In this document: positions 8,212 through 14,259 of the stretch, one piece after another
How the letters are laid out: every line of letters starts with the position of its first letter
Numbering within the stretch: position 1 is the stretch's first letter
Assembly: GCA_026993705.1 (NCBI GenBank)
Contig: JALWSJ010000229.1
Location: 1 to 17,872, forward strand
Length of the DNA: 17,872 nucleotides
Reading direction: 5' to 3'
Source of the DNA: Flavobacteriales bacterium
GTDB taxonomy: Bacteria > Bacteroidota > Bacteroidia > Flavobacteriales_D > Parvicellaceae
Notes under the pieces: generated by a model
Told to the model about the DNA's origin: nothing
The model's input: only the letters and a program-made list of their open reading frames with translations
Databases searched by the model: none
Position numbers and translations under genes: made by a program

Positions 8212-8240
8212 TTGCAAACAAAGAAAAACTACCACCTAGT

Positions 8241-8813
8241 ATGTTGGACGTATATGACTTATATAAAAAAATGGAGAGCAACAAAGTTTTGCTTTCTTTC
8301 AAAGGTGCTATCACGTCCGAATTGCTCGCGTCTATATTGCAAATTGTAGAGATGAGGATGATTGAATTTCAAGATTCTTCTAAAGAGCGAAAAAAAGTGT
8401 TTAACGTATTAGTTGAAATTTTACAGAATTTATATCATCATATTGACGATTTTGAAGTTGAAGGAACACCTGACGAAGTAAACACCATTAAGTCGTCTAT
8501 TTTTATGATCAGTCGTTTGCCGGATAGCTATCATATCATTTCCGGAAATTATCTTTACACTGAAAATGTTCCAAAATTAAAAGCTAGAATCGACCACGTG
8601 AATAGCTTGGATAAAGACGAGTTAAAGCGTTTTTACAAAGAGACCTTAGATAATGGTGTTATTAGTGATAAAGGTGGTGGTGGTTTAGGGTTTATTGATA
8701 TAGCTCGAAAATCAGGACAAAAATTAGATTATAAGTTTATCCAAGTCGATGAGAAGTATTCGTTTTTTACGTTGATAGTAAAAATACCTAAAGTAATAAA
8801 AGAAAATAAATAA
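8241..8813 (+). CDS. SiaB family protein kinase
   Basis: This 190-residue cytoplasmic GHKL/anti-sigma-type kinase has an ATP-binding N-box at NVLVEILQNLYHH (residues 55-67; Glu59 and Asn63 are in the expected positions) and a glycine-rich lid DKGGGGLGFIDIARKSG (143-159). In Pseudomonas aeruginosa, SiaB phosphorylates SiaC, the phosphatase SiaA reverses this, and unphosphorylated SiaC activates the diguanylate cyclase SiaD. Here the next gene, 13 bp downstream, is a SiaC homologue, which supports a kinase/substrate pair. The start at 8241 follows a perfect TAnnTTTG element. No SiaA-type PP2C phosphatase or GGDEF cyclase is in the window, so the output of this switch is unknown. Family assignment is secure; the substrate is inferred from context. 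Confidence 0.87.
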   Translation: MLDVYDLYKKMESNKVLLSFKGAITSELLASILQIVEMRMIEFQDSSKERKKVFNVLVEILQNLYHHIDDFEVEGTPDEVNTIKSSIFMISRLPDSYHIISGNYLYTENVPKLKARIDHVNSLDKDELKRFYKETLDNGVISDKGGGGLGFIDIARKSGQKLDYKFIQVDEKYSFFTLIVKIPKVIKENK

Positions 8814-8826
8814 GTATTAATCAGAT

Positions 8827-9201
8827 ATGGAAGAGTTAAAAATTGAAGGTTCGGCAAAAACACCAACAGTAGAATTTAAAGGAGATGGAAGATTACTTTT
8901 AAAAGGGAGATCTATACCTGAAAACTCAATAGAGTTTTATAAGCCTTTGTTGGATTGGATTGAGGAGTATGGAAGTTCACCGAAAGACAAAACGGTTTTA
9001 AATGTTCAATTGGAGTATTTTAATACGAGTTCTTCTAAGTGTATTTTGGATGTTTTTAAAAAATTGGAAACGTTAACGGATACTAATATTGAAATCAATT
9101 GGTATTACGAAGAAGATGACGAAGATATGCTTGAAGCCGGTGAGGATTATCAAGCAATTATTGATATTCCGTTTAAGATGATTGAGGTAGAAGAGCTTTA
9201 A
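8827..9201 (+). CDS. SiaC family regulatory phosphoprotein (DUF1987)
   Basis: This 124-residue acidic cytoplasmic protein is about the usual length for the family. It carries AKTPTVEF (10-17), LKGRSIPENSIEFYKPLLDW (25-44) and the signature LEYFNTSSSKCILDVFKKLE (62-81). Thr67 or Ser68 in FNTSSSK corresponds to the site phosphorylated by SiaB in the Pseudomonas protein. The C-terminal half has a very acidic stretch, YYEEDDEDMLEAGEDY. It lies 13 bp after the SiaB-like kinase and is probably translated from the same mRNA. It is followed by an intrinsic terminator, so the two genes form a closed bicistronic unit. Its binding partner is not identifiable here. Confidence 0.9.
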   Translation: MEELKIEGSAKTPTVEFKGDGRLLLKGRSIPENSIEFYKPLLDWIEEYGSSPKDKTVLNVQLEYFNTSSSKCILDVFKKLETLTDTNIEINWYYEEDDEDMLEAGEDYQAIIDIPFKMIEVEEL

Positions 9202-9230
9202 GAAGAGGATATTATTAGAAAAGAAAAGAT

Positions 9231-9268
9231 TGGCTGTTCATCTAAAGGTAAGAGGGACAGCCATTTTT
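9231..9268 (+). terminator. Rho-independent terminator after the siaB-siaC-like operon
   Basis: TGGCTGT (9231-9237) pairs perfectly with ACAGCCA (9257-9263), extendable by a U-G and a C-G pair, and is followed by TTTTTAT. It stands 29 bases after the SiaC-like stop and only about 10 bases before the cmk ATG, so it might also act as an attenuator for cmk. Confidence 0.75.
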
Positions 9269-9278
9269 ATATACAGGA

Positions 9279-9974
9279 ATGAAAAAAGATATTATTATAG
9301 CACTTGATGGGCATTCTGCTTGCGGGAAAAGTACACTGGCAAAGGCTTTAGCTAAAGCTCTTAAATATGTTTATATAGATTCAGGAGCAATGTATAGGGC
9401 GGTTACGTATTATGCCATGGAAAATGGATTGATTGAAGAAGGGAAAGCCTTTGATGCTCAAAGAATTATTGATAACCTTTCGGATATCAATATTTCATTT
9501 AATTATAATACGACTACAGGGAAATCAGATACTTATTTGAACGGTAAAAATGTAGAGGAGATTATCCGAACCATCGAAGTATCCAGGAATGTAAGTGAGG
9601 TAAGCAAAATCAAAGAAGTACGTCAAAAGTTGGTAGAGTTTCAACAGCAACTAGGAAAAAATAAAGGCATCGTGATGGATGGAAGGGATATAGGAACGGC
9701 TGTTTTTCCTACTGCGGAGTTAAAATTGTGGATTACCGCAGACAAAGAAATAAGAGTGGCAAGACGTTATAAAGAGTTGTTGGAAAAAGGTTATAAAGTA
9801 TCACTGGAAGAGGTAAGAGAAAATGTGGAACGTAGAGATTTTGAAGATTCTCACCGAAAAGAAAGTCCTTTAGTTAAAGCAGATGATGCAATCGTATTGG
9901 ATAATTCGTATCTGAGTAAACAAGAAACACTAAAGAAAGCCTTGGATTTAGCTTATGGAGCTATGGGAAAATAA
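9279..9974 (+). CDS. cmk: Cytidylate kinase
   Basis: This enzyme phosphorylates CMP and dCMP with ATP to the diphosphates, recycling pyrimidine nucleotides in the cytosol. The 231-residue length is normal. Features are the P-loop GHSACGKST (11-19), IDSGAMYRAVT (33-43) in the nucleotide-monophosphate-binding region, MDGRDIGTAVFP (133-144), and the lid and Arg-rich segment around ARRYKELL (161-168) and VERRDFEDSHR (183-193), ending in the usual DDAIVLDNS. The ATG at 9279 (MKKDIIIALDG) gives the typical N-terminus. An intrinsic terminator lies only about 10 bp upstream and I see no separate promoter between it and the ATG, so expression may depend on read-through or on a promoter overlapping the SiaC-like gene end. 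Confidence 0.95.
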   Translation: MKKDIIIALDGHSACGKSTLAKALAKALKYVYIDSGAMYRAVTYYAMENGLIEEGKAFDAQRIIDNLSDINISFNYNTTTGKSDTYLNGKNVEEIIRTIEVSRNVSEVSKIKEVRQKLVEFQQQLGKNKGIVMDGRDIGTAVFPTAELKLWITADKEIRVARRYKELLEKGYKVSLEEVRENVERRDFEDSHRKESPLVKADDAIVLDNSYLSKQETLKKALDLAYGAMGK

Positions 9975-10006
9975 CCTGGGTTTTACAAGGAATGGAAAAA
10001 TAGCAC

Positions 10007-10014
10007 TATATTTG
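10007..10014 (+). promoter_or_regulatory. Candidate -7 promoter element of the 10071-12883 operon
   Basis: TATATTTG is an exact TAnnTTTG match, 56 bases before the ATG at 10071. It implies an untranslated leader of about 50 bases. The upstream -33 region is AT-rich without a perfect TTTG. Confidence 0.6.
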
Positions 10015-10070
10015 CTTGTGTTATTCTGTAATTTAATTGAAGCAAGTTCTTTCCGAAAATAAACAAAACA

Positions 10071-11609
10071 ATGAAAAAACAAATATTACTACTTTCTTTA
10101 CTTTTTTTATCTGTATTCGCTATCTCTCAAGATAAGAAGAAAGCAAAGCATTATTTCTACGATTTAGGAGATTACGAATCAGCAGTTGAGGAGTATTTAG
10201 AACTGGTTGAACAAGAACCGGAAAATATTGAATACAATTATAATTTAGCAATTAGTTATCTAAATTCTAATATCGATAAATCTGCTGCTATTCCTTATTT
10301 GGAGAAATTAACGAAAATGAAGGGGGCGTCCGAAGATGTTTATTATTTTTTAGGTCGTGCCTATGCCTTAGGTTATCAATTTGATAAAGCTATAGAAGCG
10401 TATAAAAAGTTTTTAGAGCTATCCGGTAAATCAAATATTTTGAGAACGGATGTGGATAGGCAAATTTCTTACTGTCAAAATGCGAAAGAATTAATTAAAT
10501 TTCCGCTAAATGTGAAATTTGAAAATTTAGGCAAGGCAATAAATTCATCTTATGATGATTATTTCCCTTTTGTCCCGATAGATGAATCGTTTATTATCTT
10601 TAATTCAAACCGAAATAAAGTAGAAGGAGATAAAAATGAACTTCCTCAACCTGATATTTTAATCTCGTATGTAAAAGACGGAAAGTTTACTGATGCTGAA
10701 GTACTACCTGAGCCAATCAATACACATGGAATGGAAGAAGTTGTTGGTTTAAATGCGTGGGGAACAGAAGCTATACTGTATGTAGAGGGAGTGAATAATG
10801 AAGGGGATTTGTATGAATGCAAAATAGAGGACGGGGTATTTGGTATTCCCGTGAAGTTAGATAAAAATATAAATTCCAAGTATGTAGAAATTGCCGGTTG
10901 TATATCTAGTGATAACAGTCGTTTCTTTTTTGCCAGTGATCGTCCCGGTGGTTATGGAGGAGTTGATATTTATATGTGTCAGCGTTTACCCAATGGTAAA
11001 TGGAGTGAAGCCCAAAATTTAGGACCAACGATTAATACGAAGCAAGATGAGGATTTTCCTAACCTATCACCGGATGATAAAATTCTTTACTTTTCTTCTC
11101 GAGGACATACCGGAATGGGAGGATATGATATTTACAAAGCCAAATGGGATGATTTTAAAAAGAAATTTGTAGGAACAAAAAATATGGGGTATCCAATAAA
11201 TACTCCGGATGATGATATGAATTTTAGAGTGTCTGAAAATGGTAAATATGGTTATATCTCAACTCTTAGAGCTGAAGGACAAGGAGGATTGGATATTTAC
11301 CGTGTAACTTTTGAAGATGTAGAACCAAATTATACCGCAGTTTCAGGGAAAATAATTGCTGAAGACGGCAAAACAAAATTCAGCAATTTGTTCATTCAGA
11401 TTGCCGATGCGGAAACAGATGATGTATATGGAGATTATCAACCGGATGAACGCACATTGAGATATGTAATGATTTTGCCTCCGGGAAAGTATATTATGTA
11501 TGTTGAGGCAGACGGTTATGAAATGCAAGAACAGGAGATAGAAATATTAGATAAAGCTTCGTTCAAAAATTATTTGAATAAAGATATTCATTTAGTTCCT
11601 GCAAAATAA
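10071..11609 (+). CDS. PorE-like exported TPR and PD40 beta-propeller protein without an OmpA domain
   Basis: This 512-residue protein has a signal peptide (1-19, LFLSVFAISQ) and then TPR-like helices (about 25-135, e.g. YESAVEEYLELVEQEPENIE and YYFLGRAYALGYQFDKAIEA). A PD40/TolB-type propeller follows at about 165-415, with repeated blades FFFASDRPGGYGGVDIY (285-301), ILYFSSRGHTGMGGYDIY (338-355) and YGYISTLRAEGQGGLDIY (393-410). A C-terminal CNA-B/carboxypeptidase-regulatory-like beta sandwich spans about 422-508. This order resembles PorE and other Bacteroidota periplasmic TPR-PD40 proteins, but those end in an OmpA-type peptidoglycan-binding domain, which is absent here. The stop is clean and the next gene is 8 bp away, so I see a natural short form rather than a broken gene. 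Its role is probably in the envelope; a T9SS link is inference only. Confidence 0.8.
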   Translation: MKKQILLLSLLFLSVFAISQDKKKAKHYFYDLGDYESAVEEYLELVEQEPENIEYNYNLAISYLNSNIDKSAAIPYLEKLTKMKGASEDVYYFLGRAYALGYQFDKAIEAYKKFLELSGKSNILRTDVDRQISYCQNAKELIKFPLNVKFENLGKAINSSYDDYFPFVPIDESFIIFNSNRNKVEGDKNELPQPDILISYVKDGKFTDAEVLPEPINTHGMEEVVGLNAWGTEAILYVEGVNNEGDLYECKIEDGVFGIPVKLDKNINSKYVEIAGCISSDNSRFFFASDRPGGYGGVDIYMCQRLPNGKWSEAQNLGPTINTKQDEDFPNLSPDDKILYFSSRGHTGMGGYDIYKAKWDDFKKKFVGTKNMGYPINTPDDDMNFRVSENGKYGYISTLRAEGQGGLDIYRVTFEDVEPNYTAVSGKIIAEDGKTKFSNLFIQIADAETDDVYGDYQPDERTLRYVMILPPGKYIMYVEADGYEMQEQEIEILDKASFKNYLNKDIHLVPAK

Positions 11610-11617
11610 TTTAGACT

Positions 11618-12235
11618 ATGTTATCCATTAATCTAGTCATTATAGCAGTTACCGTTTTGATTTCGTTTAGTGCGTTTAATAATGAAGAGTTGCAATCAAA
11701 GCTTTATTTTTCTCCGTATCTCGTAACAAAAAGAGGAGAGTGGTGGCGTATAATCGGGCACGCTTTTGTACATGCGGATTATCTACACTTGTTTTTCAAT
11801 ATGTATGTTCTGTATAATTTCGGTAGCTATATTGAAGATTTTCTTGTAGGTGTTTATGGTAGGCTTTTAGGCGATTTGTATTATATAGGTCTGTACTTTG
11901 GAGGGGTTTTGTTTGCTACATTGCCGGCATTGAGAAAGCATTCAGATAATCCAATGTATCGTTCGGTAGGTGCATCTGGTGCAGTATCGGCAGTTTTATT
12001 CGCCTTTATTTTACTTTATCCGAAAGTATCGCTAATGCTGTTGTTTATTCCCATGCCTACTCCGGCTTATATTTTTGGTGCTTTATATCTGGCATTTGAG
12101 TCTTATTCCAATAAAAAAGGCAGAACTAATATCGCTCATGACGCCCATATTGCAGGAGCAATTTTCGGAATAGTTTATTTCATGGGTATAGATTTCCATT
12201 ACCTAACCGGATTTTTTCAAAAAATAATGTTTTGA
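11618..12235 (+). CDS. Rhomboid family intramembrane serine protease
   Basis: This 205-residue inner-membrane protein has about six hydrophobic segments. Rhomboids cleave transmembrane segments of other proteins within the membrane. The signature parts are present: HLFFNMYVLYNFG (57-69, with the oxyanion-side His and Asn), VGASGAVSAV (117-126) containing the nucleophile Ser120 in GASG, and HDAHIAGAIFG (174-184) with the catalytic His177. It lies 8 bp after the PorE-like gene and 9 bp before the deformylase lipoprotein gene, so all three are probably co-transcribed. Its substrate is unknown. I chose the ATG at 11618 because the first membrane segment follows at once. Confidence 0.93.
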   Translation: MLSINLVIIAVTVLISFSAFNNEELQSKLYFSPYLVTKRGEWWRIIGHAFVHADYLHLFFNMYVLYNFGSYIEDFLVGVYGRLLGDLYYIGLYFGGVLFATLPALRKHSDNPMYRSVGASGAVSAVLFAFILLYPKVSLMLLFIPMPTPAYIFGALYLAFESYSNKKGRTNIAHDAHIAGAIFGIVYFMGIDFHYLTGFFQKIMF

Positions 12236-12244
12236 CCTATATCA

Positions 12245-12883
12245 ATGAGAGTACCTAAAATTATCGTACTTATTTCTTTTTTGTTTGCACTAAATTCCTG
12301 TCAAGTTAAGGGGAAGGAGGAGTTTACCCTCGAACAAACAACACTCATAAAAAGTGGAGGAGAAGAAAAACCGATGCGAATTTTAAAAATCACCAATCTT
12401 GACGATTCATTATTGTTGAGAAAGGAAAGTCAACCGGTTGTCTTTGAAAAAGGAGATACACTTTTAAATCTATTTGCAAAGCGATTAGTAACAACCGTAC
12501 AAGATACCTCGGCGTTAGGTGTAGGAATAGCAGCACCACAAGTCGGGATATTGAAAAATATTATTTGCGTACAACGTTTTGATAAAAAAGGAGAACCTTT
12601 TGAAGTCTATTACAACCCGGTGATAAAACAATACACCAAAAAGACACAACCTTGTAAAGAAGGTTGCCTTTCCATTCCCGGTAGAACCGATACTTTAAAT
12701 GTACGAGCTTATGCCATATTATTAGAGTATGATAATAGCAAAGGAGAACACACTTATGAAATGGTTGAGGATTTCACCGCAGTTATTTTTCAACACGAAG
12801 TTGACCATTTAAAAGGTATTCTTTATACCGATTATCTACACGAAAAAGCACATGCAGAAGGACGAAAACATTCGCATCATTAA
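12245..12883 (+). CDS. Peptide deformylase-family lipoprotein
   Basis: The 212-residue protein combines a lipoprotein signal, MRVPKIIVLISFLFALNSC (lipobox LNSC, lipidated Cys19), with a complete peptide deformylase domain. All three deformylase motifs are intact: GVGIAAPQ (92-99), EGCLS (metal ligand Cys141) and QHEVDHLKG (metal ligands His184 and His188, catalytic Glu185). Ordinary deformylase acts in the cytosol on nascent formyl-methionine. Here the N-terminal 45 or so residues are an export signal plus a spacer, so the enzyme should sit on the periplasmic or outer face. The C-terminus is His-rich, HAEGRKHSHH. It is the last gene of the 10071-12883 operon and converges with the sigma-factor gene 6 bp away. 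Fold and motifs are certain; an extracytoplasmic substrate is inference. Confidence 0.9.
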   Translation: MRVPKIIVLISFLFALNSCQVKGKEEFTLEQTTLIKSGGEEKPMRILKITNLDDSLLLRKESQPVVFEKGDTLLNLFAKRLVTTVQDTSALGVGIAAPQVGILKNIICVQRFDKKGEPFEVYYNPVIKQYTKKTQPCKEGCLSIPGRTDTLNVRAYAILLEYDNSKGEHTYEMVEDFTAVIFQHEVDHLKGILYTDYLHEKAHAEGRKHSHH

Positions 12884-12889
12884 GAAAAT

Positions 12890-13432
12890 TCAGGAAGTTA
12901 AAGATTCTTCTATTTTCTTAACCGCAAGATGATAGTTCGCTTTTAGTCCACCAACAGAAGTTCCCGTAATTTTCGAAATATCTTCATACTTCATTTCCTC
13001 AAAATACCTGAGGTTAAAAACAATTCGCTGTTTTTCAGGGAGAGAAGCAATAGCGGATTCCAGTTTTTGTTCAATTTCCGAAGCTGTTAAATCAAGACCC
13101 AATTGTTGAGGAGAGGGGATTCCTCTGGAAACATCATCAAAGGATAAGTGAACTTTCTGCTTATTGATAAAAGTAATAGATTCATTCGTAGCAATACGAA
13201 ACAACCACGTATAAATTTTAGCATCACCTCTGAATTTAGGCAACGCTTTCCACACCTTGATAAACGTATTTTGAAGCACGTCATTCGCATCATCATGCGA
13301 AAAAACAATTCGGCGAATATGCCAATACAATTTTTGATGATATTGATCCACAATAAGGTCAAAAGCCTCGTCAAACACTTTCCTGTGAATCGAAGAAATT
13401 ATATTTTTATCGGTCAGGTTGATGCTACTCAT
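12890..13432 (-). CDS. ECF-type RNA polymerase sigma factor
   Basis: A 180-residue sigma-70 family factor with only regions 2 and 4. Region 2 covers about residues 25-90 (HDDANDVLQNTFIKVWKA and IYTWLFRIATNESI are the -10 binding and core-binding helices). Region 4 covers about 123-175 (LPEKQRIVFNLRYFEEMKYE followed by the helix-turn-helix DISKITGTSVGGLKANYHLA). I start at ATG 13432 (MSSINLTDKN) rather than the TTG at 13438. It lies 32 bp downstream of the GNAT gene on the same strand and is probably co-transcribed with it. No anti-sigma gene follows, as the deformylase gene converges 6 bp beyond the stop. The target regulon is unknown. Confidence 0.93.
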   Translation of the reverse strand: MSSINLTDKNIISSIHRKVFDEAFDLIVDQYHQKLYWHIRRIVFSHDDANDVLQNTFIKVWKALPKFRGDAKIYTWLFRIATNESITFINKQKVHLSFDDVSRGIPSPQQLGLDLTASEIEQKLESAIASLPEKQRIVFNLRYFEEMKYEDISKITGTSVGGLKANYHLAVKKIEESLTS

Positions 13433-13464
13433 ACACAAGTAAGACTACCAAATAGAGCAAAGGT

Positions 13465-13923
13465 TTAGTATCCCAAAGAATTTATTTTTTCCTCGTCAAA
13501 ATCGCAATTATACCATTCCCGGTCAATCGAAGCACCCAATTTCTCATAAAACTCAATAGCCTTGCTGTTCCAGTTCAGCACTTGCCAACGAACTCGCTTG
13601 TATTTACTCTCTTTAGCCATCTTAAAAACCTCATGAATTAACAGAGAACCCATAGCTTTCCCTCTGTATTTTTCATTCACAATCAAATCTTCTAAAAACA
13701 AATATTTTCCCACCCAAGTAGAATAAGCCTCGTAACAAAGAGCAATACCTACAATCTCATTATGTTTATTTTCAGCAACAAACACCACAAAAGAATCCTT
13801 TTCTTCAATCATTTGTGCTACCGTATTGGTAACTTTATGTGAAGCATTCTCAAATTCAGCCAATTCTTTTATCAAATCCAAAATCTGAGGAAAATCTTTT
13901 GTAACCGCTTTACGTATATTCAT
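13465..13923 (-). CDS. GNAT family N-acetyltransferase (SSAT/thialysine acetyltransferase-like)
   Basis: This 152-residue cytoplasmic protein transfers acetyl from acetyl-CoA to an amine. It aligns from end to end with the diamine/thialysine acetyltransferase branch: MNIRKAVTKDFPQILDLIKE at the start, ALCYEAYSTWVGKYLFLEDL (61-80), the CoA pyrophosphate loop RGKAMG (87-92), and WQVLNWNSKAIEFYEKLGA (113-131), where Tyr126 is the usual general acid. The loop has Ala90 where many family members have Gly (RGKGMG), a mild deviation. The ATG at 13923 gives the normal N-terminus, and a TAnnTTTG promoter element ends only 4 bases before it, suggesting a leaderless transcript. The sigma-factor gene follows in the same direction. 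The substrate (polyamine, thialysine or other) cannot be fixed from sequence. Confidence 0.9.
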   Translation of the reverse strand: MNIRKAVTKDFPQILDLIKELAEFENASHKVTNTVAQMIEEKDSFVVFVAENKHNEIVGIALCYEAYSTWVGKYLFLEDLIVNEKYRGKAMGSLLIHEVFKMAKESKYKRVRWQVLNWNSKAIEFYEKLGASIDREWYNCDFDEEKINSLGY

Positions 13924-13927
13924 GATT

Positions 13928-13935
13928 CAAAGATA
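13928..13935 (-). promoter_or_regulatory. Candidate -7 element of the GNAT gene (leaderless)
   Basis: On the minus strand TATCTTTG is an exact TAnnTTTG match. Only four bases separate it from the ATG at 13923, which would put the transcript start at or next to the start codon. The -33 region would fall inside the end of repeat copy C and has no clear TTG. Confidence 0.45.
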
Positions 13936-13947
13936 TTAAAGTTATTC

Positions 13948-14168
13948 ATTTGGGCGTTCCCATTACGGCATAAAACTATTTTTGCGTCCCAACGCAAAAA
14001 TAGTTTAACGCCGTAATGGTCGGGCTATCACTACTCGCTTTTTTTGCTTGCAAACAGCAAGCAAGCAAAAAAGAGCTCAAACACGCCGTTCTATCCCTAA
14101 CGCTAATCTAAACGCGAGTAAAATTAGCGTTGAGAAAGAAAATTATTGATTTCTTGAATGACGAAAAA
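13948..14168 (+). repeat. Structured intergenic repeat, copy C
   Basis: Copy C occupies most of the 336-bp divergent gap between the GNAT gene and the T9SS-protein gene. Shared blocks are 13948-13966, 14007-14036 and 14077-14103, nearly identical to copy A. Stem 1 is CCATTACGGC (13960-13969) with GCCGTAATGG (14010-14019), 10 of 10 pairs. It encloses a perfect 15-bp hairpin, 13973-13987 with 13992-14006 and loop CCCA. Stem 2 is TTTTTTGCTTGC (14040-14051) with GCAAGCAAAAAA (14061-14072), 12 pairs. Downstream is AACGCTAAT/ATTAGCGTT (14099-14107 and 14123-14131). The tail aligns with copy A to about 14168, with a roughly 10-base insertion near 14103, and lacks the CATAGC hairpin. I see no clear TAnnTTTG element in the remaining 14169-14259. 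Confidence 0.85.
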
Positions 14169-14259
14169 ACTTGGCTTAATAGGTAAATAATTTTACTCTT
14201 CTTGGCAACCACTATTTTCTTTAACTCGTTAGAGTGTAGAGAATATAAAACCTATTACT

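Noticed and set aside
13148..13468. 106-codon plus-strand frame opposite the sigma-factor gene
   Set aside because: It overlaps a clear ECF sigma gene with intact regions 2 and 4 and has no recognisable protein features.
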